A DNA stretch of 64,000 bases from Rhodocyclales bacterium (GTDB lineage: Bacteria; Pseudomonadota; Gammaproteobacteria; Burkholderiales; Rhodocyclaceae). The notes beneath the pieces are model-generated. The model did not search any database. It was not told the origin of the DNA and saw only the letters and a list, made by a program, of their open reading frames with translations. Location of the stretch: assembly GCA_028292505.1 (NCBI GenBank), contig JAQGMF010000016.1:1-64000 (forward strand), in the 5' to 3' direction. Positions 30,900-38,417 of this stretch are shown piece after piece; position 1 is the first letter of the stretch, and each line of letters begins with the position of its first letter. The translations under genes and the position numbers were made by a program.

Positions 30900-31037
30900 A
30901 CAGACGGTGCTTCACCCCCCGTGCTGCATCGTCTCCCGCTTCACCTCCCTGAGCGGGTTGCCCAGTTGCGCTCCCCCGGGCCTTCTGGGTTGTTTAGCCC
31001 CCGACGCGTCCCCTCGCGCTCGGGGGTCTTTCTTTTT
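30900..31037 (+). ncRNA. Candidate trans-acting small RNA with two anti-Shine-Dalgarno loops
   Basis: In the hemB/engB gap. Hairpin 1: AGACGGTGC (30902-30910) pairs with GCATCGTCT (30926-30934), one G-U, with loop TTCACCCCCCGTGCT. Hairpin 2: CCCGCT (30935-30940) pairs with AGCGGG (30952-30957), with loop TCACCTCCCTG. Hairpin 3: CCCAG (30961-30965) pairs with CTGGG (30985-30989) around a C-rich loop. A terminator follows: CCCCCGA (30998-31004) with TCGGGGG (31020-31026), then TCTTTCTTTTT. An AT-rich tract with a TATTAA hexamer (30893-30898) lies just before. It points rightward while both neighbours are leftward, so it is neither a leader nor a tail of theirs. The CACC(C/T)CCC loops complement ribosome-binding sites. 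Inference from structure only; I know no family name. Confidence 0.55.
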
Positions 31038-31132
31038 GGAAGTGTACAAATTCAAATGCGCTTCTTGCATTTGTCATTTTACGTTTGATTGCTCATTTCG
31101 CGTTTGTCATCTCCACACGCGTTGCACTCAAC

Positions 31133-31777
31133 TCAGACACCATGGGCGACTTGCGGCTCAGCCTCCGGTGCGGGAGTCATCCAACCCGATACCACGGACT
31201 CGGCCTCTTCCATGCCCACCTTCTTCAAGCTGGAAAATAGCTGCACCGTAATCTGATCGCTCCACTTCGGCAGCTCGCGCTTCATCTGCGCGAGCACTTG
31301 CGCACCCGCGCTACGCGTGAGCTTGTCGGCCTTGCTCAAGAGCACATGAATGGGCCTGCCACCGGGTGCGAACCAGTTCAACATCTGCTGATCGAGGAGC
31401 GTGAGCGGATGACGCGAATCCATGATGAGGATGAGCCCGATCAGGCTTTCGCGACGCGTCAGGTAATTCTCCAGCAAGCGCACCCACTGCTTGCGCACCG
31501 CCTCGGGCACCTTGGCATAACCATAGCCCGGCAGATCGACCAGCGCCGCGCCGTTGTTCATGCGAAAGATGTTGATGAGCTGAGTACGCCCCGGCGTCTT
31601 GCTGACGAAGGCCAGCCGCGTGTGGCCGACCAGGGTATTGAGGGCGCTGGACTTGCCCGCGTTCGAGCGGCCCGCAAAAGCGATCTCGGCTCCATTCGAG
31701 GGTGGCAAGTCTTGCGGGCGGGCGATCGATATCTCGAATCTGGCGTGGCGAAACAGGGTCATGGTATCCGCGGGCAT
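31133..31777 (-). CDS. engB: Ribosome biogenesis GTP-binding protein EngB/YsxC
   Basis: Essential GTPase that helps assemble the large ribosomal subunit. G1 is FAGRSNAGKSSALN, G3 is LVDLPGYGYAKV, G4 is LLSKADKLT; the G2 region is KTPGRTQLINIF. Start is either ATG 31777 or ATG 31762 (MTLFRHARFEISIARP, where homology begins); the upstream extension to 31903 overlaps the cytochrome c4 leader and is not coding by homology. It is divergent from the cytochrome c4 gene, the usual neighbour in betaproteobacteria. Confidence 0.94.
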   Translation of the reverse strand: MPADTMTLFRHARFEISIARPQDLPPSNGAEIAFAGRSNAGKSSALNTLVGHTRLAFVSKTPGRTQLINIFRMNNGAALVDLPGYGYAKVPEAVRKQWVRLLENYLTRRESLIGLILIMDSRHPLTLLDQQMLNWFAPGGRPIHVLLSKADKLTRSAGAQVLAQMKRELPKWSDQITVQLFSSLKKVGMEEAESVVSGWMTPAPEAEPQVAHGV

Positions 31778-31886
31778 TGCCCGGACGACGCCTGTGCGCG
31801 TCCGGGAAAGCCGCGCCAGTGCCGCCAAATGCAGCGCCAGTGTTATAGAATTGCCCGATTCTAAATCGCCCGACGCCTTTGAGGTA

Positions 31887-32546
31887 ATGATGATCACGCG
31901 CAAGTTGTTCCTGAGCCTGGCCCTGGCCAGTCATTTTGTTTGCCAAACCGCTGCAGCCCAAGCACCCCAAGCTCCCAAATCAGTGCCGCTGGACATGGCC
32001 AAGGCCAAACAGACCGCCGAACAAATCTGCGCCGCCTGCCACACTGCCGACGGCAATAGCATCATTCCGGCAAACCCTGTACTTGCTGGGCAATTTCCGG
32101 AATACCTGTACAAGCAACTGCTCAACTTCAAACCGCAGAATGGCAAGCCCGCTGAACGCAACAGCCCGATCATGATGGGCATGGCAGGCCCCTTGTCCGA
32201 GACCGACGCCAGGTCGCTCGCCGCCTACTTCTCCCAGCAAAAGCCGAAGGGCGACTTCACCAAGAGCAAAGCCAATATCACGCCAGGGCAAAAGATCTGG
32301 CGCGCGGGCGATGTCTCGAAAGGCCTGCCTGCTTGTGCCGGTTGCCATGGCGCAGCAGGTGCGGGCGTGCCCGCCCAGTTTCCGCGCCTCTCCGGCCAGC
32401 ATTCGGATTATATCGAAGCGCAGCTGCGCGCCTTCCGCGACGGCGTGCGCAGCAACGATGCCAATAGCGTGATGCGTACAATCGCCATTCGCATGACCGA
32501 ACCAGAAATCAAGGCCGTCGCCGACTACACCGCCGGTTTGCATTGA
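31887..32546 (+). CDS. Diheme cytochrome c4
   Basis: Periplasmic electron carrier. A signal peptide (MITRKLFLSLALASHFVCQTAAAQ) is followed by two c-type haem sites, CAACH near residue 54 and CAGCH near residue 152, in two similar halves each with a later Met in an MGMAGPLSE or VMRTIA context. 219 residues. ATG 31887 follows GAGGT. It probably carries electrons from the bc1 complex to a terminal oxidase, as c4 proteins do. A strong terminator stands after the stop. Confidence 0.92.
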   Translation: MMITRKLFLSLALASHFVCQTAAAQAPQAPKSVPLDMAKAKQTAEQICAACHTADGNSIIPANPVLAGQFPEYLYKQLLNFKPQNGKPAERNSPIMMGMAGPLSETDARSLAAYFSQQKPKGDFTKSKANITPGQKIWRAGDVSKGLPACAGCHGAAGAGVPAQFPRLSGQHSDYIEAQLRAFRDGVRSNDANSVMRTIAIRMTEPEIKAVADYTAGLH

Positions 32547-32566
32547 TTCTGCTTCGCGTATCGGTT

Positions 32567-32603
32567 AAAACAAAACGGGCCGCAATGCGGCCCGTTTTGT
32601 TTT
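32567..32603. terminator. Rho-independent terminator after cytochrome c4
   Basis: Arms AAAACAAAACGGGCCGCA and TGCGGCCCGTTTTGTTTT separated by one base (effectively a short loop inside the GC stem), followed by more T/A. It lies 20 bp past the stop. Confidence 0.9.
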
Positions 32604-33067
32604 AAGAGGCTGTCGCGATCTTCTCGAAGCACGGCCGGAAACGTCTTGCCTTCGCACAGCCACGCCTGCGTGGTAATGCCAATGTCATTGCAACGAAGAT
32701 TGCAGTGCCGGCGCCAGCTTCAACACTTCAATTAACGAGTGCACATCTATGCTTTAAGCATATATATATGCCGGATACGTTCTTAGAAAACGGCGTCTGA
32801 TGCCGATCAGATCGTTGATGCAAACCTGGGCGCGCTCGATCTAAGCCTATTTGCATAACCACGCGCGCTGCGCCGTGGCTAACAACCTGTCTTGTGGTGA
32901 GGCAAGCTGCGCTCTTTCAAACGATACCAACAACCGCACGCACAACACACGCCGTCATGACGGGCTGGTGCAAACCCGTATAGCCCGGGATACGTACTAG
33001 CCCTTACTCTTGCGCCCGTGCCAATCGCATAGGCACATCACAGTAAAAATTACATGTGGAGACTAAG
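32604..33067. other. 464-bp gap ahead of the secreted-protein cassette
   Basis: No gene seen. An AT-rich spot (TATATATATG at about 32761-32770) and a small hairpin GTGCC-N9-GGCAC at about 33018-33036 are the only features. The promoter of the cassette at 33068 must lie here. The ribosome site GGAGACT directly precedes its ATG. Confidence 0.4.
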
Positions 33068-33664
33068 ATGATCAAGAAACTTACAAAGGTAATTGCCCTT
33101 TCTGCAGTTATTTGCGCAATGCCGGCAGCGCACGCGGTGATTGGCACGGGTTGGACTTCCGCTTCCCCGAGCTACAAGACACAAACCGAAGGTTGTGGCA
33201 GCGTTTCGGGTTTAACATTCAAGCTGACCTGTAACACCCCGTACTCGGCAGGCTATCAACGCGCCGAGCGTCGTTACGTCAATATGACTAAGAGCACGCA
33301 GTTCGAAGGCACGGTCAAGATCAACAGCCTGACGGGCGATCGTATCAGCCTGAAGCAAACCTTCCAGGACGGCACCGGCCCGTGGCAAATGCTGGGCGTC
33401 AAGAAGTCTGGCTCTTCCCTGGTTCTGTATGAAGTTGAAGGCGGCACTACGCTGGGTACCCTGGCCGTTGGTGGTTCGGTTCGCGTCAATACGCTGACCA
33501 CGCTGAGTTCCAAGTCGACGGTTGTTTACCTGAATGGCACGAAGGTCGAAACCAAGACCGGCGGCAAAACGCCTCTCTATGACAAGTTCGGTGCCTATGG
33601 TACTTCCAGCGGCTATGGCCCGGTTTCGGTTACCTGGAGTGGCGTGGCGTTCTGGACCAAGTAA
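33068..33664 (+). CDS. Secreted protein of unknown function, jelly-roll/polysaccharide-lyase-like
   Basis: 198 residues. Signal peptide MIKKLTKVIALSAVICAMPAAHA, then a beta-rich mature domain. Segments RAERRYVN, ISLKQTFQDG and YDKFGAYG fall in the same order as the PL7 strands RxELR, QIH and YFKAGxY, but His of QIH is Phe here. The end VTWSGVAFWTK is typical of concanavalin-like sandwiches. I read it as a lyase-like or sugar-binding jelly-roll protein; activity is unproven. ATG 33068 follows GGAGACTAAG. A perfect terminator separates it from the next gene. Confidence 0.6.
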   Translation: MIKKLTKVIALSAVICAMPAAHAVIGTGWTSASPSYKTQTEGCGSVSGLTFKLTCNTPYSAGYQRAERRYVNMTKSTQFEGTVKINSLTGDRISLKQTFQDGTGPWQMLGVKKSGSSLVLYEVEGGTTLGTLAVGGSVRVNTLTTLSSKSTVVYLNGTKVETKTGGKTPLYDKFGAYGTSSGYGPVSVTWSGVAFWTK

Positions 33665-33693
33665 TATTCATAGTCAATTGTTTTGATGGATGT

Positions 33694-33729
33694 CCGGCGC
33701 CCGTGCTTCACGGGCGCCGGATTTTTATT
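33694..33729 (+). terminator. Terminator after the 33068 gene
   Basis: Twelve-bp GC-rich stem CCGGCGCCCGTG / CACGGGCGCCGG with a CTT loop and ATTTTTATT after it. It lies 30 bp beyond the stop. It rules out the longer reading of the next gene, which would start within it. Confidence 0.9.
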
Positions 33730-33743
33730 GGGAGTCACTTAAA

Positions 33744-34496
33744 TTGAGTTTAGTAAAACACCATTGGAAGCTCGTAGGTCTGTGCATTCTGCTGGGCTTG
33801 AGTGCTTGTGCTCGTAAGCCCGACAATCAAGGGACCATTCATTTGACGACGAAGCTGACATCGCCGATCGATATCTTGCTGAGTTGGACGCCTGCATCGG
33901 GCAATGTGGCGGGATATGCCCTGGAATACGCCACGGAACCCAACGGGATTTTTGTCATTTTCCAGTTTCTCCCGCCGGATCAAACCGAGTACACGCATCC
34001 CAAGCTGATACCCAAAACGAGCTTTTACTATCGCGTTCGTCCTATCTACGGGCAGGTAACGGGTCCGCTGGAATTGCGCTTGTCGCCACAACTGTCCGAT
34101 GCAGCCTATGCAAAGGCCTTCGACGAGGGCGAAGACTACCGATGGGCTTTGCCGAAGACGGAGCCAAGGACGAAACCCCCTCTGTTCTCCCTCAAAGGCA
34201 ATGACGCCGCAAAAGCAGGACCGACGGACTTCGGCGGCACCTATATGCCGGTTGCGGTCAGTGGCTTCGAGCTGCGCTGGAACGATCACTCCAGCGATGA
34301 GGAGGGTTTTCTGGTGGAAGCCAAAAAGGACGGCGACAAGACTTTCATTGTCCGCGCAGTGCTCCCAGCCAACACCAATGCAACGGGTTTTGCACTAGGG
34401 CCTCCGACCAGAAAAGCACTCGTACGCATCCGCGCCTACTACTACGGCACCCCTTCCAATCTGGAAACCAAGACAACCGGCGACGATCCAGAATGA
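33744..34496 (+). CDS. Lipoprotein with fibronectin-III-like segments, unknown function
   Basis: 250 residues. I chose TTG at 33744, preceded by GGGAG (33730-33734), because the nearest ATG lies upstream of the terminator. N-terminus LSLVKHHWKLVGLCILLGLSAC has a clear lipobox with Cys at residue 18-19. The mature part has two beta-rich units with FnIII-like strands: ILLSWTPASGNVAGYALEYA with FYYRVRPI, and FELRWNDHSSDEEGFLVEAKK with KALVRIRAYY. It follows the secreted jelly-roll protein, and both are exported, so they may act together on the cell surface. Not recognised as a named family. Confidence 0.65.
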   Translation: MSLVKHHWKLVGLCILLGLSACARKPDNQGTIHLTTKLTSPIDILLSWTPASGNVAGYALEYATEPNGIFVIFQFLPPDQTEYTHPKLIPKTSFYYRVRPIYGQVTGPLELRLSPQLSDAAYAKAFDEGEDYRWALPKTEPRTKPPLFSLKGNDAAKAGPTDFGGTYMPVAVSGFELRWNDHSSDEEGFLVEAKKDGDKTFIVRAVLPANTNATGFALGPPTRKALVRIRAYYYGTPSNLETKTTGDDPE

Positions 34497-34595
34497 CGAC
34501 GTCATTCAACCAGCAAACTGGCCGCTGCGCCAGGACACCCTGGTGAATGCCGCTTTCAAGGTCAAGACGATGGCATAGACCGTTGCAACGACATC

Positions 34596-34622
34596 CGGCG
34601 CTCTTCCATGAGCGCCGTTTTT
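34596..34622 (+). terminator. Terminator between the lipoprotein gene and ffh
   Basis: CGGCGCT / AGCGCCG stem with an 8-nt loop and TTTTT after it. The rightward transcript of the lipoprotein gene would end here, just before the convergent ffh stop. Confidence 0.8.
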
Positions 34623-34640
34623 GGGCCTGCCCTCCGGCAC

Positions 34641-36002
34641 TTACATACCCGGCAGCATGCCCTTCATACCGCGCATGCCACGCATGAGCTTGCCCATGCC
34701 GCCCTTGGAAAATTGCTTCATCATTTTCTGCGCCTGCTCGAACTGGTTGAGCATGCGATTGACTTCCTGGACCTGAACGCCCGCGCCCGTCGCGATGCGG
34801 CGCTTGCGGCTCGCCTTGATAAGTTCGGGATGGCTGCGTTCCTGTGGCGTCATCGAATTAATGATGCCTTCCACCCGACGCATGGCTTTCTCCGGCCCGT
34901 CGCCCTGCATCTGCGAGGCCGCCTGGGCAAACTGCGCGGGCATCTTGTCCATCAGCGATGACAGGCCGCCCATCTTGCGCATCTGCACCATCTGATCCTT
35001 GAAATCGTTGAGGTCGAAGCCCTAGCCCTTCTTGAGCTTGTCGGCGAAGTCGCGCGCCTTTTCCTCATCGACCATGTTGCGCGCGTCTTCGACGAGCGAC
35101 AGGATGTCGCCCATGCCAAGAATGCGACTGGCCATGCGATCGGGATGAAACTCGTCGAGGCCAGTGAGCTTTTCACCGACACCGGTAAATTTGATGGGCT
35201 TGCCGGTAATATGACGAACGGATAACGCCGCGCCGCCGCGCGAATCGCCATCGAGCTTGGTCAACACGATACCCGTCAGCGGCAAGGCTTCGTTGAAGGC
35301 ACGCGCGGTATTGACCGCATCCTGGCCGAGCATGGCGTCGACGACGAACAGCGTTTCGATGGGATTGACGGCAGTGTGTAGCTGCTTGATCTCTTCCATC
35401 ATCTGCTCGTCGATGGCCAGACGGCCAGCCGTGTCGACCAGCAGCACATCGAAATAGTGGCGCTTGGCATGATCGATTGCGGCAAGTGCGATATCGACTG
35501 GTTTCTGGTCGATGGTCGACGGGAAAAACTCCGCGCCAGCCTGACCCGTCACGGTTTGCAACTGGGTAATGGCCGCCGGGCGATAGACGTCACAGGAAAC
35601 AGTCAGGACTTTTTTCTTGTGCTTCTCTTTGAGAAACTTGGCGAGCTTGCCGACCGTCGTGGTCTTGCCGGCGCCCTGCAAACCCGCCATGAGGATGATG
35701 GCCGGCGGCTGGGTGGCAAAACTCAGCGTCGCCTGCGAGCCACCCATGATGGCCGTCAGCTCGGCATTCACGACACCGACGAGCGCCTGTCCCGGCGTCA
35801 GCGAGCCGATCACTTCCTGGCCAATCGCTTTTTCCTTGATGCGGTTGATCAGTTCTTTGACGACCGGCAGCGCCACGTCCGCTTCGAGCAAGGCCATGCG
35901 CACTTCGCGCAACATGTCGGAGATATTGTCTTCGGTCAGTCGCGCCTGTCCGCGCAACGTCTTGACGACCTTGGCGAGGCGATTGGTGAGATTGTCGAGC
36001 AT
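34641..36002 (-). pseudogene. ffh: Signal recognition particle protein Ffh, interrupted by an in-frame TAG
   Basis: Ffh binds 4.5S RNA and signal sequences and is essential. The reading frame runs from 36002 with the N and G domains intact: GLQGAGKTTTVGKLAKFL, DVYRPAAI, VDTAGRLAIDEQM, TKLDGDSRGGAA. It meets TAG at 35024-35022, then continues in the same frame (GFDLNDFKDQ) into the Met-rich M domain (VQMRKMGGLSSLM, RKRRIATGAG, MLNQFEQAQKMMKQFSKGGMG), ending at 34641. Total would be 453 residues, normal for Ffh. Homologues have Lys where the stop is, so AAG to TAG explains it. The M part has its own ATG at 34991 with AAGGA just before it and could be remade by reinitiation. Sequencing error, suppression or a true split are all open. 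Confidence 0.85.
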
Positions 36003-36123
36003 GAGGGGTAACCAAAAAAGTCAGCGGTGCAAGTTCAACGCCGTGGCCAAGGGCAACGACGATTTCACAGACGATTTTCGCAAACGATTCTTGCGGAATC
36101 TCGCGTCGCGTTAAACTGGAGGA

Positions 36124-36945
36124 ATGTCCAGCATTCTACTGCATCTCGTTCCGAGCCTCGCCTACGCTCTGGTAGGACTCGTTCAGTGGCATCTGCTGCG
36201 CGTCGGTCAGCGTCAGCCCGGCGGGCCGCATCACCGCAATCGCATCGGCATCCTGCTCGCCGTGGCCCTGCTCACCCACGGTTGCGTGCTATGGCACGAC
36301 ATGCTTGACGGCAATATGCTGCATTTCGGCTTGGCCATTGCCCTGTCGTTGACCCTGTGGCTAGCGCTGCTGATGTATCTCATCGAGAGCTTCTTGACGC
36401 GCATCGACGGCCTGCTGGCGCTTGCGATGTTGCCGGCCATGATCTGTGCTTTCCTGCCGGCCATATTGCCCGGCAGTATGCACATCAAGGTCGATGGCTG
36501 GGCATTCCGTTTGCATTTCGTCGTCGCCATGCTGGCCTACAGTTTATTCACCCTGGCGGCGCTGCATGCCGTGATGATGGCGGTGGCCGAACGCCAGTTG
36601 CACCATGCACGGCTCAGCAGCAGGATCAGCGGCCTGCCACCGCTACTGACGCTGGAAAACCTGCTGTTCCGCCTGATCGGCGTGGCATTCGTATTCTTGA
36701 CGTTGACTGTAGGCTCCGGTGTACTGTTTTCCGAGCAGGTTTTCGGCAAGCCGCTGACGCTCACGCACAAAATCATTTTCACCATCGCGTCATGGCTACT
36801 GTTCGGTGTTCTCCTGGCAGGACGCCATTTGCGCGGCTGGCGCGGCCGTGTTGCGCAACGCTGGACACTGGCCGGCTTCGTCTGCCTGTTTCTGGCCTAT
36901 GCCGGCACACGTTTCGTCCTCGAAGTGTTGTTGCATCGAGGATAA
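36124..36945 (+). CDS. CcsA/HemX-like cytochrome c assembly protein
   Basis: 273-residue inner-membrane protein with eight predicted helices and the cytochrome-c-assembly core: HFVVAMLAYSLFTLAALHAVMMA, SGVLFSEQVFGKPLTLTHKIIFTIASW and AGRHLRGWRGRVAQRW. The family handles haem in c-type cytochrome maturation; the ffh-linked version (YpjD) is of uncertain role. It is divergent from ffh, an arrangement conserved in beta- and gammaproteobacteria. Confidence 0.88.
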   Translation: MSSILLHLVPSLAYALVGLVQWHLLRVGQRQPGGPHHRNRIGILLAVALLTHGCVLWHDMLDGNMLHFGLAIALSLTLWLALLMYLIESFLTRIDGLLALAMLPAMICAFLPAILPGSMHIKVDGWAFRLHFVVAMLAYSLFTLAALHAVMMAVAERQLHHARLSSRISGLPPLLTLENLLFRLIGVAFVFLTLTVGSGVLFSEQVFGKPLTLTHKIIFTIASWLLFGVLLAGRHLRGWRGRVAQRWTLAGFVCLFLAYAGTRFVLEVLLHRG

Positions 36946-37020
36946 GGGCTCCGGCCAGCCCCTGGCACGGGTGCTGATATACTTCAGACATCGCTGTCAC
37001 GGGCCTCCCGGCCTCGCCTT

Positions 37021-38301
37021 GTGGACGACTTTCCTCTTTCGGCTCAGCTTTCGCTGCTCGCAATTCTTCTCGTAAGTTCGGGCTTTTTCTCGCTCGCCGA
37101 GACCACCATGATGGCGGCAAACCGCTATCGACTGAAGAGCGCGGCGCGCATGGGTGCACGCGGCGCTCAGTTGGCGCTGAAACTGCTGGCGGAGACCGAC
37201 CGGCTTCTCGGCGTGGTGCTGTTGTTCAACAATCTGATCAACGCCGCGTCGGCTACGCTTGTGAGCATCATCACTATTCGCCTGTGTGGCGAGTCGAAGT
37301 GGGCTTTGGGTCTGGGAACGCTGGCGGTTACGTTCCTGATCCTGGTATTCGCCGAGATCACCCCCAAGGTCATCGGCGCCAACCATGCCGACAAACTGGT
37401 GCCCTATGTCGCATATGTTCTGACGCCGCTGTTGCGCGCCAGTCATTTCGTAGTGGCCTTCGTTAACCTGTTCGTGACCGGCATGTTGCGCCTAATGCGC
37501 ATCCGACCGGTGAATGAGGAAGCCGCCCAAGCGCTTTCACCAGAGGAGTTGCGTATGCTGGTGCTGGAATCGAGCCATTTCATTCCGCCCAAGCACCGCT
37601 CGATCCTGCTCAATCTGTTCGAGCTGGAAGAGGTTACAGTGGAAGACGTCATGGTGCCGCGCGGTTCGATGGAGGCGCTAGATCTGGCAGATTCCGAAGC
37701 CATGCTGCGCGAGCAGATCGCCACCAGTTATCACTCGCGCCTACCGGTGTTCTTCGAAGAACCGAACAATGTCCTCGGCATATTGCAGCAGAGACGTCTG
37801 CTACCGACTTTGCTCGACCAAAGTTTCGATAGAAACGCATTGCGCGAACTCTTGCTTCCCGCCTATTTCATCCCATCCAACACGCCGGTATATGCGCAGC
37901 TGCAGTTTTTCCAGGAAAACCATCAACGCATGGGGCTGGTGGTGGATGAATACGGCGAGATTCTTGGCTTGGTGACCATGGAAGATATTATCGAGGAGTT
38001 GATCGGAAAATTTACGACAAGCGTACCTGGCGCAGATCGACGCCTGAGTTGGGATAAAGATGGCAGCATCACGGTGGATGGCAGCCGCTCCTTGCGCGAA
38101 CTCAATCGTCTGCTGGGCCTCAATCTTCCGCTCGAAGGGCCGAAAACATTGAATGGGCTTGTTCTCGAACATCTGGAGGATATTCCGGAATCGGGCGTGA
38201 GCTTTAAAGTCAGCGGCATACCGATTGAAGTACTACAAACCGAAGATCGACGCATCAAGACGGTGCGACTGTTCCGTCCGGCCCGTACTTCGGAACATTG
38301 A
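37021..38301 (+). CDS. CNNM/CorC-HlyC family protein with CBS domains
   Basis: 426 residues. An N-terminal DUF21 membrane domain has about four helices (LSLLAILLVSSGFFSLAETTMM, LGVVLLFNNLINAASATLVS, VTFLILVFAEITPKVIGAN). Two CBS domains follow (VEDVMVPRGSMEAL and related), then a C-terminal CorC_HlyC domain (GLVVDEYGEILGLVTMEDIIEELIG). Such proteins are linked to Mg2+/cobalt efflux or ion homeostasis. Start is GTG at 37021. It lies 75 bp downstream of the CcsA-like gene and 116 bp upstream of pilB. Confidence 0.9.
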   Translation: MDDFPLSAQLSLLAILLVSSGFFSLAETTMMAANRYRLKSAARMGARGAQLALKLLAETDRLLGVVLLFNNLINAASATLVSIITIRLCGESKWALGLGTLAVTFLILVFAEITPKVIGANHADKLVPYVAYVLTPLLRASHFVVAFVNLFVTGMLRLMRIRPVNEEAAQALSPEELRMLVLESSHFIPPKHRSILLNLFELEEVTVEDVMVPRGSMEALDLADSEAMLREQIATSYHSRLPVFFEEPNNVLGILQQRRLLPTLLDQSFDRNALRELLLPAYFIPSNTPVYAQLQFFQENHQRMGLVVDEYGEILGLVTMEDIIEELIGKFTTSVPGADRRLSWDKDGSITVDGSRSLRELNRLLGLNLPLEGPKTLNGLVLEHLEDIPESGVSFKVSGIPIEVLQTEDRRIKTVRLFRPARTSEH

Positions 38302-38417
38302 GCCGCCGGTCCAGATGCAACGGCAAAGGCTTTACAATCGAGGGGATGACAGTGCAACATCAAGAAGTGTGTGTAAGCCCTTGATCTCCATCCAAACACG
38401 GGATTCCTGAAACGTCG

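Noticed and set aside
32760..33036. Possible riboswitch ahead of the secreted-protein gene
   Set aside because: Short dyads are present but no match to a known aptamer core (for example c-di-GMP or cobalamin) could be made.
33690..33743. ATG-led extension of the lipoprotein at 33744
   Set aside because: It would start inside a strong terminator hairpin; the TTG at 33744 has a ribosome site and directly precedes the signal peptide.
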